Below, piece by piece: positions 9,398 to 17,294 of a stretch of DNA of 64,000 bases; position 1 is the stretch's first letter; the number at the start of each line of letters is the position of its first letter. Source of the DNA: Tenacibaculum sp. 190524A02b (GTDB taxonomy: Bacteria; Bacteroidota; Bacteroidia; Flavobacteriales; Flavobacteriaceae); contig NZ_OZ038525.1 in assembly GCF_964036645.1 (NCBI RefSeq), positions 4,034,001 through 4,098,000 on the forward strand, given 5' to 3'. A program made the translations under genes and the position numbers. The notes under the pieces were generated by a model. It made no database searches. It saw only the letters and a list, made by a program, of their open reading frames with translations, and was not told where the DNA came from.

Positions 9398-10151
9398 AAA
9401 CGTCTTTTGAATTCTTGGTGGTAATTTCGGAAATTTCTTGGAAAGATAACCCGTAAATATCCACTAATTTATCTATAACATTCGTAATATAACTACTCTC
9501 ATTTCGTTTGCCTCTATATGGAGTAGGAGCTAAGTAAGGCGCATCAGTTTCTAAAACAATATGTTTCAAATCTATTTCATGTAAAAACTTATCAATCTTT
9601 CCATTTTTAAAAGTAGCTACGCCGCCAATTCCTAATTTCATATTGTAAGAAATAGCTTGTTTTGCTTGTTCTAAAGTTCCGGTGAAGCAATGGAAAATAC
9701 CGAATAAATCATCACTTTTTTCTTCTTCTAAAACCTCAAATATTTCATCAAAAGCTTCACGACAGTGAATAACTATGGGTAATTTTTTCTCTTTTGCCCA
9801 TTGAATTTGAGTTTTAAAAGCCTCTTGTTGTTGTGGTAAAAAAGTTTTGTCCCAGTATAAGTCGATACCAATTTCACCAATTGCATAAAAATTACGTTGA
9901 TCAATCCATTCTTTAACTAAGGCTAGTTCCTCTAAATAATTTTCCTTAACAGAAGTAGGATGCAATCCCATCATTAAAAATACATCATCAGGATATTTTT
10001 GTTCCAAGTCTAACATTCGCTCTGTATAAGAACTATCAATAGCAGGAATAAAAAAACGAGAAACACCAGCTTCTTTAGCTTTAGTAATCATTGTGCTTCT
10101 ATCTTCATCAAATTGCTCTGAGTATAAATGGGTATGGGTATCAGTAATCAT
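9387..10151 (-). CDS. tatD: TatD family metal-dependent hydrolase (3'-5' DNase)
   Basis: A 254-residue TIM-barrel amidohydrolase. Metal-binding residues are visible: DTHTHL at residues 4-9, IGEIGIDLYW near 92, VIHCREAFDE near 127, FHCFTG near 153, and LETDAPYLAP near 200. Bacterial TatD proteins are metal-dependent nucleases linked to DNA repair or turnover. The ATG at 10151 faces the plus-strand protease gene, whose promoter lies immediately beyond it. Confidence 0.9.
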   Translation of the reverse strand: MITDTHTHLYSEQFDEDRSTMITKAKEAGVSRFFIPAIDSSYTERMLDLEQKYPDDVFLMMGLHPTSVKENYLEELALVKEWIDQRNFYAIGEIGIDLYWDKTFLPQQQEAFKTQIQWAKEKKLPIVIHCREAFDEIFEVLEEEKSDDLFGIFHCFTGTLEQAKQAISYNMKLGIGGVATFKNGKIDKFLHEIDLKHIVLETDAPYLAPTPYRGKRNESSYITNVIDKLVDIYGLSFQEISEITTKNSKDVFGV

Positions 10152-10169
10152 TTATTAATAATTGCGTTG

Positions 10170-10177
10170 TATCTTTG
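10170..10177 (+). promoter_or_regulatory. -7 promoter element of the aspartyl protease gene
   Basis: TATCTTTG fits TAnnTTTG and lies 20 bases before the ATG at 10197. It falls inside a longer upstream open frame starting at 10128, so it supports the downstream start. Confidence 0.6.
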
Positions 10178-10196
10178 TGCGACAAAAGTACAAGAA

Positions 10197-10670
10197 ATGG
10201 CAAGTTTGAAAAAAGTATTAAAGAAAAAGAAATACATAAAAATAAAACTCAAAAAAATTGTGACAAACCATTTAGAATTAAAAGCGACTATCAACGGTGT
10301 TAAAGGTCGTTTTATTTTAGATACAGGTGCTTCAAACTCATGCGTAGGAATAGATTTAATAGATTATTTTAAACTAGTTTCAGAAGAAAGTGATATTAAA
10401 GCAGCAGGAGCAGGAGCAACAGATATGGAAACCTTGAGGTCTGATAACAATATGCTTACCATAGGAAAGTGGAAAACTCAAAAATGCGATTTAGTACTGT
10501 TTGATTTAACCCATGTAAATACTGCATTAACCCAGCATAAAGCAAAAGAAGTACACGGAATAATTGGAGCAGACATTTTAGAAAGCGGAAAAGCATTTAT
10601 AGATTACAATAAAAAATACTTGTACCTTAAAAAGCCAAAAAAGAAAAAGATTTTAAAATTGTCCTTTTAA
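10197..10670 (+). CDS. retropepsin-like aspartic protease family protein
   Basis: From the ATG at 10197 this is 157 residues. An earlier in-frame ATG (10128) overlaps tatD and would lie upstream of the promoter element, so it is not used. The N-terminus is very basic (a Lys-rich stretch to about residue 18), followed by the retropepsin catalytic signature FILDTGASNSCVG near residue 41. The phrase HGIIGADILE near 120 is the usual C-terminal flap/strand signature of this family. Such single-domain proteases are common in Bacteroidota and would work as dimers. The substrate is unknown. Confidence 0.82.
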   Translation: MASLKKVLKKKKYIKIKLKKIVTNHLELKATINGVKGRFILDTGASNSCVGIDLIDYFKLVSEESDIKAAGAGATDMETLRSDNNMLTIGKWKTQKCDLVLFDLTHVNTALTQHKAKEVHGIIGADILESGKAFIDYNKKYLYLKKPKKKKILKLSF

Positions 10671-10679
10671 ATTAATAGC

Positions 10680-11147
10680 TTAAGACTCTAAAATAGAAAT
10701 CGTAGTAGTGTTCTTTACTTCTCCAATAGTAAAAACACTATGAGTACTTCCTATATGTTTTAAGCCCGTTACTTTATTTACCATAAATTCTCGATAAGAA
10801 TCCATGTCTTTAATATATATTTTTAAAACATAATCATATTCACCACTCACATGAAAACATTCGGTAACCTCATGTAAACTTTTAATTTCTTTTTCAAAAT
10901 CAGCAATAAACTCCTTAGTATGCTTTACTAGTTTTATATGGCAAAACACTAACAAATTTTTGTCTACTTTATTTTTGTTTACCAAAGCAACATATTGTTT
11001 GATAACCGATTCTTTCTCTAGTTTTTTTATCCGTTCATACACAGCTGTTACTGATAAACCTAACTGTAAAGCCAAGCTTTTAGTAGTTTGTTTACTATCG
11101 TTTTGCAATAAAGTCAAAAGTTTTTTATCGGTATTATCAAGTCTCAT
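10680..11147 (-). CDS. Lrp/AsnC family transcriptional regulator
   Basis: A 155-residue protein with an N-terminal winged helix-turn-helix (LDNTDKKLLTLLQ, then LALQLGLSVTAVYERIKKLE) and a C-terminal RAM/AsnC ligand domain (about 65-150, including VSGEYDYVLKIY). These regulators bind amino acids. It is divergent from the Cys/Met-metabolism PLP enzyme, with 166 bases between the starts. The simplest inference is that it controls that gene and itself in response to an amino acid such as methionine or leucine. Confidence 0.92.
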   Translation of the reverse strand: MRLDNTDKKLLTLLQNDSKQTTKSLALQLGLSVTAVYERIKKLEKESVIKQYVALVNKNKVDKNLLVFCHIKLVKHTKEFIADFEKEIKSLHEVTECFHVSGEYDYVLKIYIKDMDSYREFMVNKVTGLKHIGSTHSVFTIGEVKNTTTISILES

Positions 11148-11313
11148 ATGAAAAATAATCTATGGTTTTGTATTAAAACAACTCTTTTTTAAAGGAATTT
11201 GTATAATTAAAAGCTTAAAATAGAAAAAAAAACTATAATAAGTGTTTTCTATTGATTTTTTATCAAAAATAACGGTATTTAGTAATCTTAAAAACAACAA
11301 AATTCACGTTATT

Positions 11314-12528
11314 ATGAAATTTAAACCCGCAAATAATATACAAGACCTACAATATTTTGGAGAATTTGGTGGGGTAAATCCATCCATTTCAGATTCATCT
11401 ACCTATACCTTTTTAGAAGCCAAAACAATGTTTGATACTTTTGAAGGGAATACAGACGGATGTTATTTATACTCACGTCATACCTCACCTTCAAATTTAT
11501 ACTTGGGAGAAGCCTTAGCGGCAATGGAAGGAACAGAAACAGCACATGTAACAGGTTCAGGAATGGGCGCAATTACACCTACTATTATGCAATTATGTGG
11601 AGCGGGAGATCATATTGTATCTAGTAGAACCATTTATGGAGGAACCTATGCTTTTTTGAAAAACTTTACACCAAGAATGAATATTACTACTTCATTTGTA
11701 GATATTACCAAATTAGAAGTAGTAGAGGCAGCAATAAATAAAAATACCAAAATAATTTATTGCGAAACAGTAAGCAATCCTTTATTAGAGGTAGCAGATA
11801 TAAAAGCCTTGGCTGCATTAGCAAAAAAACACGATTTAAAATTAGTGGTAGATAATACATTTTCGCCATTATCAATATCACCAGCACAATTAGGAGCAGA
11901 CATTGTAATTCACAGTCTAACAAAATTCATCAACGGTAGTTCAGACACTATGGGAGGTGTAATTTGTGCATCTTCTGAATTTATTACGGCGCAAAAAAGC
12001 GTAATTGATGGTGCTAGCATGTTATTAGGAGCATCTATGGATTCTTTACGATCAGCTTCTATTATGAAAAACATGCGTACGTTACACATACGTATAAAAC
12101 AGCATAGTAAAAATGCAATGTATTTAGCAGAGCAATTTCAAGCAGATGGTGTAAAAACAGTATATCCGGGATTAGTTTCACATCCATCACATGAAATTTT
12201 TAAAGAAATGATGAATGAAGAATATGGTTTTGGAGGAATGTTAACCATAGATGCAGGCTCATTAGATAAGGCCAATGCGTTGATGGAATTAATGCAAGAG
12301 AAAAACTTAGGATACCTAGCGGTAAGTTTAGGGTTTTATAAAACATTATTCTCCGCACCAGGAACGTCCACTTCATCAGAAATACCAGAAGAAGAACAAA
12401 AAGAAATGGGCTTAACAGACGGATTGATTCGTTTTTCTATAGGATTAGACAATGATATTGAACGTACCTACAAAATGATGAAAGAATGTATGCTAGAGGT
12501 AGGAGTCTTGGAAAAAGCAACCGTTTAA
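11314..12528 (+). CDS. Cys/Met metabolism PLP-dependent enzyme (methionine gamma-lyase-like)
   Basis: A 404-residue PLP enzyme from the ATG at 11314. The 24 extra residues of the longer frame look non-coding. Family landmarks are YSRHTSPSNLYLGEALAAMEGTE-type N-terminal phrases, SRTIYGGTY near 102, VVDNTFSP near 180 and the PLP-lysine context HSLTKFINGSSD near 202. The family includes methionine gamma-lyase, cystathionine gamma-synthase and O-acetylhomoserine sulfhydrylase, and I cannot separate these by eye. The divergent Lrp-type regulator favours amino-acid catabolism. A hairpin terminator lies about 230 bases downstream. Confidence 0.85.
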   Translation: MKFKPANNIQDLQYFGEFGGVNPSISDSSTYTFLEAKTMFDTFEGNTDGCYLYSRHTSPSNLYLGEALAAMEGTETAHVTGSGMGAITPTIMQLCGAGDHIVSSRTIYGGTYAFLKNFTPRMNITTSFVDITKLEVVEAAINKNTKIIYCETVSNPLLEVADIKALAALAKKHDLKLVVDNTFSPLSISPAQLGADIVIHSLTKFINGSSDTMGGVICASSEFITAQKSVIDGASMLLGASMDSLRSASIMKNMRTLHIRIKQHSKNAMYLAEQFQADGVKTVYPGLVSHPSHEIFKEMMNEEYGFGGMLTIDAGSLDKANALMELMQEKNLGYLAVSLGFYKTLFSAPGTSTSSEIPEEEQKEMGLTDGLIRFSIGLDNDIERTYKMMKECMLEVGVLEKATV

Positions 12529-12755
12529 TATTTTTTTTGAATGTCACGTCGTGTGATTTTTCAGACTAAAAGGATAGGAAATTGTATCGAGACGTTTTCA
12601 AGTAATTAGCAATATTTCTTTTAAGTTCGACTATTTATAGATGAAACGATTGATTATTAATGATATGAATCCAATGTTAGTGAGGGTTTTAATTTAAAAG
12701 TTTTAAAAATTACAATTAATCTTTAGTATTGGTTGTATTTAAGTTAGTGTAAAAC

Positions 12756-12784
12756 AAAAAGCTACAGGAAACTGTGGCTTTTTA
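12756..12784 (+). terminator. rho-independent terminator
   Basis: The perfect stem AAAAAGCTACAG / CTGTGGCTTTTT has a GAAA tetraloop (one G-T wobble) and a T-run on the plus strand. It is about 230 bases past the PLP-enzyme stop, so that mRNA has a long 3' tail or a small unidentified transcript ends here. Confidence 0.8.
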
Positions 12785-13012
12785 TATGGATTGTAATAAT
12801 AGTTTTTAAATGAGCCTATTATAAGCTGTAAAGCAATCTGTAACTCGATTAAAAAGTTATTTTATTTTGCTGTGCTGAATGAAAAATAAGGGGTTAGCCA
12901 TTTTACTTTCAACGCCACTGCCAAATAACGTAATAAAATGGAGTTTTTGTGGTAGTCTTTTAGGTAGTGAAATGTACTTTTTAATTTGATAATTATTTAC
13001 TGTTTTTACTTA

Positions 13013-13030
13013 CCTAGCTAGAGCTCGACT
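13013..13030 (+). repeat. truncated left end of the 200-bp repeat
   Basis: The bases CCTAGCTAGAGCTCGACT match the start of repeat copy A (13124 onward) exactly, then switch straight into a REP-like element. This looks like an interrupted or recombined copy. Confidence 0.6.
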
Positions 13031-13083
13031 CGTCATTCCGAACGCAGTTTACAAGTGAAGGAATCTGTTTATCGGTTAGTAAG
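13031..13083 (+). repeat. REP-like element, copy 1
   Basis: It begins CGTCATTCCGAACGCAG and continues AAGTGAAGGAATCTG. It is nearly identical to 24507-24560. Elements of the form GTCATTCCGAACG...GGAATCT are widely scattered in Bacteroidota genomes (family knowledge). Confidence 0.75.
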
Positions 13084-13123
13084 TGCTTACTAGTGCAGCG
13101 TTATGATTATCAATAGCTTTTTC

Positions 13124-13323
13124 CTAGCTAGAGCTCGACTCCCGCCGAGTGACACATAAAATTAATTTATAAACCCAATACATCTATTTCTAGACTGGTA
13201 TGAGCATACTCCTAAAATAACAAAACCACAACAAATTAATGCTATGGTTTTGGTTATTTTTAAACAGTATTTCTTACTTTGTTATCGGCACGGATTACAC
13301 TACGTTAAATCCGCGCTATTGGG
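13124..13323 (+). repeat. 200-bp dispersed repeat, copy A
   Basis: It starts with GAGCTCGACTCCCGCCGAGTG, has a central block with ACCATCTATTTCTAG-like sequence and the phrase TTAATGCTATGGTTTTGG, and ends ATCGGCACGGATTACACTACG...AATCCGCGCTATTGGG. Copies B, C and D share this whole layout at about 90 percent by eye. This copy is the most diverged. The end block forms a hairpin on the minus strand (GCGCGGATT pairing with AATCCGTGC). Confidence 0.9.
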
Positions 13324-13483
13324 TTTTTTGCCCCTTATGCAGAATTTTTCCACCTCTCAAGCAACTTATTTCAATGAACTTTCTCTTCTAAAGTAAATAT
13401 AAATACTTGTTTAAGAGTGATCTAATGTTTTTAGATTTTTAACTTCGGTATAGTTTATGTTACCTATTTTGGTATATTTTAAT

Positions 13484-13491
13484 TATCTTTG
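13484..13491 (+). promoter_or_regulatory. promoter of the toxin-antitoxin pair
   Basis: TATCTTTG fits the -7 consensus TAnnTTTG, and a TTTTGG motif lies about 20 bases upstream as a candidate -33 box. The antitoxin ATG follows 20 bases later. Confidence 0.7.
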
Positions 13492-13510
13492 AATTATAAA
13501 TGTTAGTAGT

Positions 13511-13762
13511 ATGGGAGCAGCAGAATTAAGAAATAAGTTAATAGACCAATTCAATAATTTTTTACAAGACGAATCTAAATTAGATACGTTGTCTGGTATA
13601 TTTGATTCTATTAATACCAGCCCATCAACTACCTCTTCACTTATTCCTGAAAGTCATTATAAAAAAGTCGAGCAGCGTCGACAAAGGTTTCATTCTGGTG
13701 AAACTAATGGTACAAATTGGGATAATCTAAAACAGCAGATAGAGAATAAATATGGGTTTTAA
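13511..13762 (+). CDS. probable antitoxin of a ParE/RelE-type module
   Basis: An 83-residue, charged, largely helical protein with a low-complexity Ser/Thr linker near residues 36-45 and a basic stretch (KKVEQRRQRF) followed by a C-terminal helix. It overlaps the downstream toxin gene by 11 bases, the usual antitoxin-first arrangement. I recognise no standard DNA-binding fold. The assignment comes from size, position and partner. The C-terminal region would be expected to wrap the toxin. Confidence 0.75.
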   Translation: MGAAELRNKLIDQFNNFLQDESKLDTLSGIFDSINTSPSTTSSLIPESHYKKVEQRRQRFHSGETNGTNWDNLKQQIENKYGF

Positions 13763-14045
13763 ACTGATTGTCGAGTACGAAGCACAATTAGAAATTGAGG
13801 AAGCCATTGAGTATTATGAATCCAATAAAGTTGGGTTAGGTGCTGAATTTTTCAATTACCTTGACGGATATTTTCAGACATTAAAAAATGGCAAAGCTAC
13901 ATTTGAATTAAAAAGAAAACCTGTTTTTAGAGAGTTACCTCTTAAAATGTTTCCTTTTGTAATTATTTATGAACAGTATAAAGATGAAATTATCGTGTAT
14001 TCAGTATTTAATACTGATCAAGATCCTAGTAAAAAAAGAAAATAA
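13752..14045 (+). CDS. type II toxin, RelE/ParE family
   Basis: A 97-residue protein with the RelE/ParE layout: an N-terminal strand, two helices carrying EAQLEIEEAIEYYE, then LKRKPVFRELPLKMFPFVIIYE and a last strand ending in VYSVFNTDQDP. This is the ParE-like branch commonly seen in Bacteroidota. Such toxins act on gyrase (ParE) or on translating mRNA (RelE), and the target cannot be told from sequence. The pair sits among RHS-associated repeats on the opposite strand to the immunity-like genes. Confidence 0.9.
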   Translation: MGFKLIVEYEAQLEIEEAIEYYESNKVGLGAEFFNYLDGYFQTLKNGKATFELKRKPVFRELPLKMFPFVIIYEQYKDEIIVYSVFNTDQDPSKKRK

Positions 14046-14358
14046 ACATCTATCATTTTTAGCTTTATAAAACTTTCAAATAATTATCCTTAAGATATGA
14101 ATTACTTGGGTAGTTTTAACTTATCATCAATTAAAACCTTATATATTTCCGAAATATTTTTTTTTATTATTAACTTGAGATAATCCTAAATCAATTAATT
14201 TACCCTTAACTAACTCTTTCCAGTTTTTCTTGTTTAGCTGGTCTGCTTACTCATACTCGGCACAGAAAACATTTCTGAACTATCACGTGTGCGACATATC
14301 AGTGCGATCGGGTTTGTTTTTGTTAAGACAACCGTTTTTTCTATGAAATAAGTTTTAA
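14046..14358. other. gene-poor stretch with a degenerate repeat end and a coding relic
   Basis: On the minus strand about 14157-14246 reads as a short uninterrupted segment (tryptophan-containing KNWKELVKGKLIDLG), possibly the tail of a lost gene. Around 14255-14310 the sequence CTCGGCAC...GTGCGATCGGG resembles a decayed end block of the 200-bp repeat. Nothing else is recognised. Confidence 0.4.
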
Positions 14359-14535
14359 TTATTTAAACATTATTATAATTCCACCTAAAACAAAAAGAAT
14401 GACTAATCCCCAGCTGTTCATACGACTTAGCTTTAACATTAAGTTTTCTTCTTTTTTATTCTCTGAAAGAATATAAATCATATAAAGAATTCCTAAAATA
14501 AACAAACATAGTCCCATGTAAAAATCATTATTCAT
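14359..14535 (-). CDS. small two-helix membrane protein
   Basis: A 58-residue frame from the ATG at 14535. Two hydrophobic segments (about residues 7-23 and 42-56) flank a charged loop with ENKKEEN. It has no homologue I recognise. It occupies the same strand and the same kind of slot as the immunity-like genes in the repeat array, with a degraded repeat end about 50 bases beyond its stop. A remnant immunity protein is therefore possible, which is inference. Confidence 0.45.
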   Translation of the reverse strand: MNNDFYMGLCLFILGILYMIYILSENKKEENLMLKLSRMNSWGLVILFVLGGIIIMFK

Positions 14536-14569
14536 ATTGTGTTTTTTTTCTGCTTTGCTATTATTTCGG

Positions 14570-14761
14570 GCTCGACTCCCGTCGAGTGACAGATAAAGTT
14601 AATTTATAAACCCAATACCATCTATTTCTAGAGTGGTATAAGCATATTCCTAAAATAACAAAACCATAGACAAATTAATGCTATGGTTTTGGTTATTTTA
14701 AAATTGTATTTCTTACTCGTTATCGGCACGGATTACACTACGTTAAATCCGCGCTATCGGG
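14570..14761 (+). repeat. 200-bp dispersed repeat, copy B
   Basis: Same layout as copy A, starting GCTCGACTCCCGTCGAGTGAC and ending ATCCGCGCTATCGG. The end lies 10 bases from the stop codon of the minus-strand lipoprotein gene at 14772. Confidence 0.92.
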
Positions 14762-14771
14762 CAGTACTTCG

Positions 14772-15308
14772 TCACCAACTAACAGCATCTTCAAGTACTT
14801 TTACAATTTTTTTATTTTTATCTAGTACGAAAAAATAAAAAATTGTTTCTCTATTAATTAACTTTTCTTTTGGCTTCAATGAACTCAAGTTTTTCTTGTC
14901 TTCAAACTCTTCAAGGTAGGCTATTATAATTGAATCATCCAAGCCTGAAAAACGAATTACATATTTACTAGAATCACATTTTGAAAAACTTCCTAATTGC
15001 CTACTTTTTTTCTTCCAATATTTATCATTAATATTCTTTTGTTTCTCTATTAATTTATTTTTATTCTTTGATTCAAAATAATTAACAAATGATTTATCCT
15101 TAGAATCAAAAAAATCAGAAAGATTATAATAATTAAAATAAGGGCTAACGATATAACAATCTTTCATTCCTAAATGGTTTTTATTTCTTATATAATCGAT
15201 AGCATCTTCCATTAAATTAGCTTCACTATTATTTAGTTTTAATTCATTTTTATTGCAGCTAAAAAAAAGTGGAATAAACATAAAATAGGTAATTAATTTA
15301 ATTTTCAT
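14772..15308 (-). CDS. lipoprotein of unknown function, immunity-like
   Basis: A 178-residue protein with a lipoprotein signal peptide (FIPLFFSC, Cys at residue 18), then a lysine- and asparagine-rich globular part with YYIVSPYFNYYN-like and FYFFVLDKNKKIVKVLEDA segments. I recognise no family. It overlaps the upstream small gene by 11 bases. The stop is followed at once (minus strand) by repeat copy B. Position and lipoprotein type resemble immunity proteins left behind by RHS toxin exchange, which is inference. Confidence 0.7.
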   Translation of the reverse strand: MKIKLITYFMFIPLFFSCNKNELKLNNSEANLMEDAIDYIRNKNHLGMKDCYIVSPYFNYYNLSDFFDSKDKSFVNYFESKNKNKLIEKQKNINDKYWKKKSRQLGSFSKCDSSKYVIRFSGLDDSIIIAYLEEFEDKKNLSSLKPKEKLINRETIFYFFVLDKNKKIVKVLEDAVSW

Positions 15309-15570
15309 TTTTTATATTTTTTACATTATGCATTATAATAGGAACTTCTATCCTGTTACCATCTTTATTAAAAACTAAACTTCCTGGGCTTTTCGGATTC
15401 CAATTTGAATATGTAAGTCTTGTAGGTAATCCTATTTCTTCTCTAAATATATTTACTCTATCAACTGTAGGGCGAGCATAATCACTAGTTATATAACTCA
15501 AAAAAAGAGATTGCATAATTGCTATTAATACTGTTAAAAAAAACAAGTTTTTTAAATGGTCTTTCTTCAT
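15298..15570 (-). CDS. small single-pass membrane protein
   Basis: 90 residues with one hydrophobic segment (about 9-27, FFLTVLIAIMQSLFLSYI) and a soluble periplasmic tail. It overlaps the following lipoprotein gene by 11 bases, so the two form an operon. No family is recognised. The pair fills one slot between repeats B and C, and a two-gene immunity or toxin-immunity remnant is possible. Confidence 0.6.
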   Translation of the reverse strand: MKKDHLKNLFFLTVLIAIMQSLFLSYITSDYARPTVDRVNIFREEIGLPTRLTYSNWNPKSPGSLVFNKDGNRIEVPIIMHNVKNIKNEN

Positions 15571-15666
15571 TATAATTTAAAATTAATTTTTAGTTCTATA
15601 ACGGTTATTTGCTACTTGTTTATTATGCTTTTTCACAAGTTTTCTAACAACACTGTTAATAGTTCT

Positions 15667-15864
15667 TAGCTAACGCTCGACTCCCGTCGAGTGACACATG
15701 AAGTTAATTTATAAACCCAATACCATCTATTTCTAGAGTGGTATAAGCATATCCCTAAAATAACAAAACCATAACAAATTAATGCTATGGTTTTGGTTAT
15801 TTTAAAATTGTATTTCTTACTCGTTATCGGCACGGATTACACTACGTTAAATCCGCGCTATCGG
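15667..15864 (+). repeat. 200-bp dispersed repeat, copy C
   Basis: Nearly identical to copy B. The end block stops 5 bases short of the stop codon of the NTF2-type immunity gene at 15870. Confidence 0.92.
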
Positions 15865-15869
15865 ATATT

Positions 15870-16163
15870 TTATTTAGTGTGGTATATTTCTATTATTTCA
15901 CAATCTTTTCCTCTAATTTTTATATGAGGAACACCACCTGAATCGGTATGTAAAGTTCCTTCTATATGCCAAATATCATTATTGTAATTAACTAGAACAA
16001 AAGGTTTCTTTTTTAGAATTTCTGACCCAAAGATTTTAATCCATTCATTTTTAGCTAACTTTATTGCATCAGCTTTTGAAGCTATACATTTCTTGTTTTT
16101 ATTAAAAAAATAAACGAGTACTATTGATGCCAATAATAGGCTAAAAATTATACTTTTTTTCAT
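15870..16163 (-). CDS. NTF2-fold immunity protein (orphan)
   Basis: 97 residues: an N-terminal membrane anchor (about 4-20), then a short domain with SKADAIKLAKNEWIKIFG, KPFVLVNYNNDIWHIEGTL, and GGVPHIKIRGKDCEIIEI. This matches the NTF2-fold (YbbC/YhhH-like) immunity family that neutralises polymorphic toxins. No toxin gene is adjacent, so it is an orphan. It is flanked by repeat copies C and D and lies on the same strand as the RHS toxin, which identifies the region as an immunity-gene array. Confidence 0.75.
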   Translation of the reverse strand: MKKSIIFSLLLASIVLVYFFNKNKKCIASKADAIKLAKNEWIKIFGSEILKKKPFVLVNYNNDIWHIEGTLHTDSGGVPHIKIRGKDCEIIEIYHTK

Positions 16164-16320
16164 TCTATTTATTATTACATTTTCAATAAAATTAACCTTT
16201 TGTCTTTTACTTTCTCTACTGCTATTTCTTTATATAGTTTAGTGTCAGTTGGGTTAATATTATTTTTCCTTTTAGGTTAGTCAGGATCACTTGCTACTTC
16301 TATACTTATTGTTTTCGTTT
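16164..16320. other. short AT-rich spacer upstream of the orphan immunity gene
   Basis: It probably holds the promoter of the minus-strand immunity gene. No clear element is seen. Confidence 0.3.
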
Positions 16321-16520
16321 CCTAGCTAACGCTCGACTCTCATCGAGTGGTACATAAAATTATTTATATAACGAATACCATCTATTTCTAGACTGGTATA
16401 GGCATATTCCTAAAATACCAAAACCATAACAAATTAATGCTATGGTTTTGGTTATTTTAAAATTGTATTTCTTACTCGTTATCGGCACGGATTACACTAC
16501 GTTAAATCCGCGCTATCGGG
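16321..16520 (+). repeat. 200-bp dispersed repeat, copy D
   Basis: Same layout as copies A-C, with more drift at its start (CTCATCGAGTGGTAC). Its end CGCTATCGGG abuts the transposase relic. The same short end sequence recurs beyond the relic at 16858-16868. Confidence 0.92.
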
Positions 16521-16521
16521 A

Positions 16522-16722
16522 TTGAAAGCACTTTTAAACATGTGTGCTCTTAATGCTAAAAAGTATGACTATCAACTCAAAAAATATTTTGATGAGAAAG
16601 TAGAAAAAGGAAAAAATAAAATGCTTGTTCTAAACAATATTAAGAACAAACTTTTGCATCGCATTTTTGCCGTAATTAAAAGGCAGCAGCCTTATGTTAA
16701 TACACACAATTTTGCTGCCTAA
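16522..16722 (+). pseudogene. IS110-family transposase, C-terminal fragment
   Basis: 66 codons that match the end of IS110-family transposases: LKALLNMCALNAKKYD, KYFDEKVEKGKNKM, then NKLLHRIFAVIKRQQPYV. The catalytic DEDD domain and the rest of the N-terminus are missing, because the open frame begins right at the end of repeat copy D. There is no real start codon. It is a dead remnant, showing that insertion and deletion have shaped this locus. Confidence 0.8.
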
Positions 16723-16857
16723 TTTTTTTAAAAAATAATATTAATTTTGGCTTGTTGAACTGGCAATAACTTTTGAAACGAAGTTTTAAAAAAGTTATGC
16801 TATTTCAATAATGCCCCATAAAAAACATCAATTTTTATTTGCTTTTATCCATAGAAT

Positions 16858-16868
16858 GCGCTATCGGG
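16858..16868 (+). repeat. isolated end block of the 200-bp repeat
   Basis: GCGCTATCGGG, identical to the final bases of copy D, lies 12 bases from the stop of the RHS-linked lipoprotein gene. With copy D it brackets the IS110 remnant. Confidence 0.6.
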
Positions 16869-16880
16869 GATGACCATTAT

Positions 16881-17294
16881 TTATTTAATTTTCAATAAGT
16901 TTATTTCATAACCATCTTTCTTATATTTCCAATATTCCTCCTTCCAATTAACCATCATTTCTTCTGGAAGTATCTTAGAAATCAAAATTAAATTATTGTT
17001 TTCCTGTAATTTGATCTTTAATTTAAAACTGAAATCAGAGTACAGGAACTTAATTTTATTATTCCTAATAATATATCGCATTTTAGTACATTTTTTTCCT
17101 TTTTTTAAAACAATTAAATCATTATCAGTAAATATAAATTTATCCCCTAAACTAATTTCTTTGCAATTATTATGCAATGGAAAACTGGAAATAGCTGTTT
17201 TTTTGATTACCCATTCTCCGTTTAAATTCTTATTTGAAACCTGACTTTTACAGGAAAGAACTGTAATAAGAATTAATATAAAAGCACCCTTCAT
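16881..17294 (-). CDS. lipoprotein, probable immunity protein of the RHS metallopeptidase toxin
   Basis: About 137 residues. The ATG at 17294 shares its A with the RHS stop codon (TGATG), and a GTG one codon earlier is possible. It has a lipoprotein signal (ITVLSC, then a lipid-accepting Cys). The body reads like a lipocalin-type domain (NLNGEWVIKKTAI, FIFTDNDLIVLKKG). Tight coupling to the toxin gene and export to an outer or periplasmic membrane face fit an immunity protein guarding the compartment where the toxin would act. The role is inferred from position. Confidence 0.7.
   Translation of the reverse strand: MKGAFILILITVLSCKSQVSNKNLNGEWVIKKTAISSFPLHNNCKEISLGDKFIFTDNDLIVLKKGKKCTKMRYIIRNNKIKFLYSDFSFKLKIKLQENNNLILISKILPEEMMVNWKEEYWKYKKDGYEINLLKIK

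Larger units (their letters stand above)
12529..13510. other. long intergenic region with terminator and dispersed repeats
   Basis: About 980 bases with no convincing gene. It holds, in order: a hairpin terminator (12756-12784), AT-rich sequence with no recognised feature, a left-end fragment of the 200-bp repeat (13013-13030), a REP-like element (13031-13083), repeat copy A (13124-13323), and the toxin-antitoxin promoter. Confidence 0.7.

Noticed and set aside
13124..16520. Integron cassette array with attC sites
   Set aside because: The repeats are about 200 bp, lack the attC R/L box layout as far as I can see, and there is no integrase gene. RHS-linked recombination explains them better.
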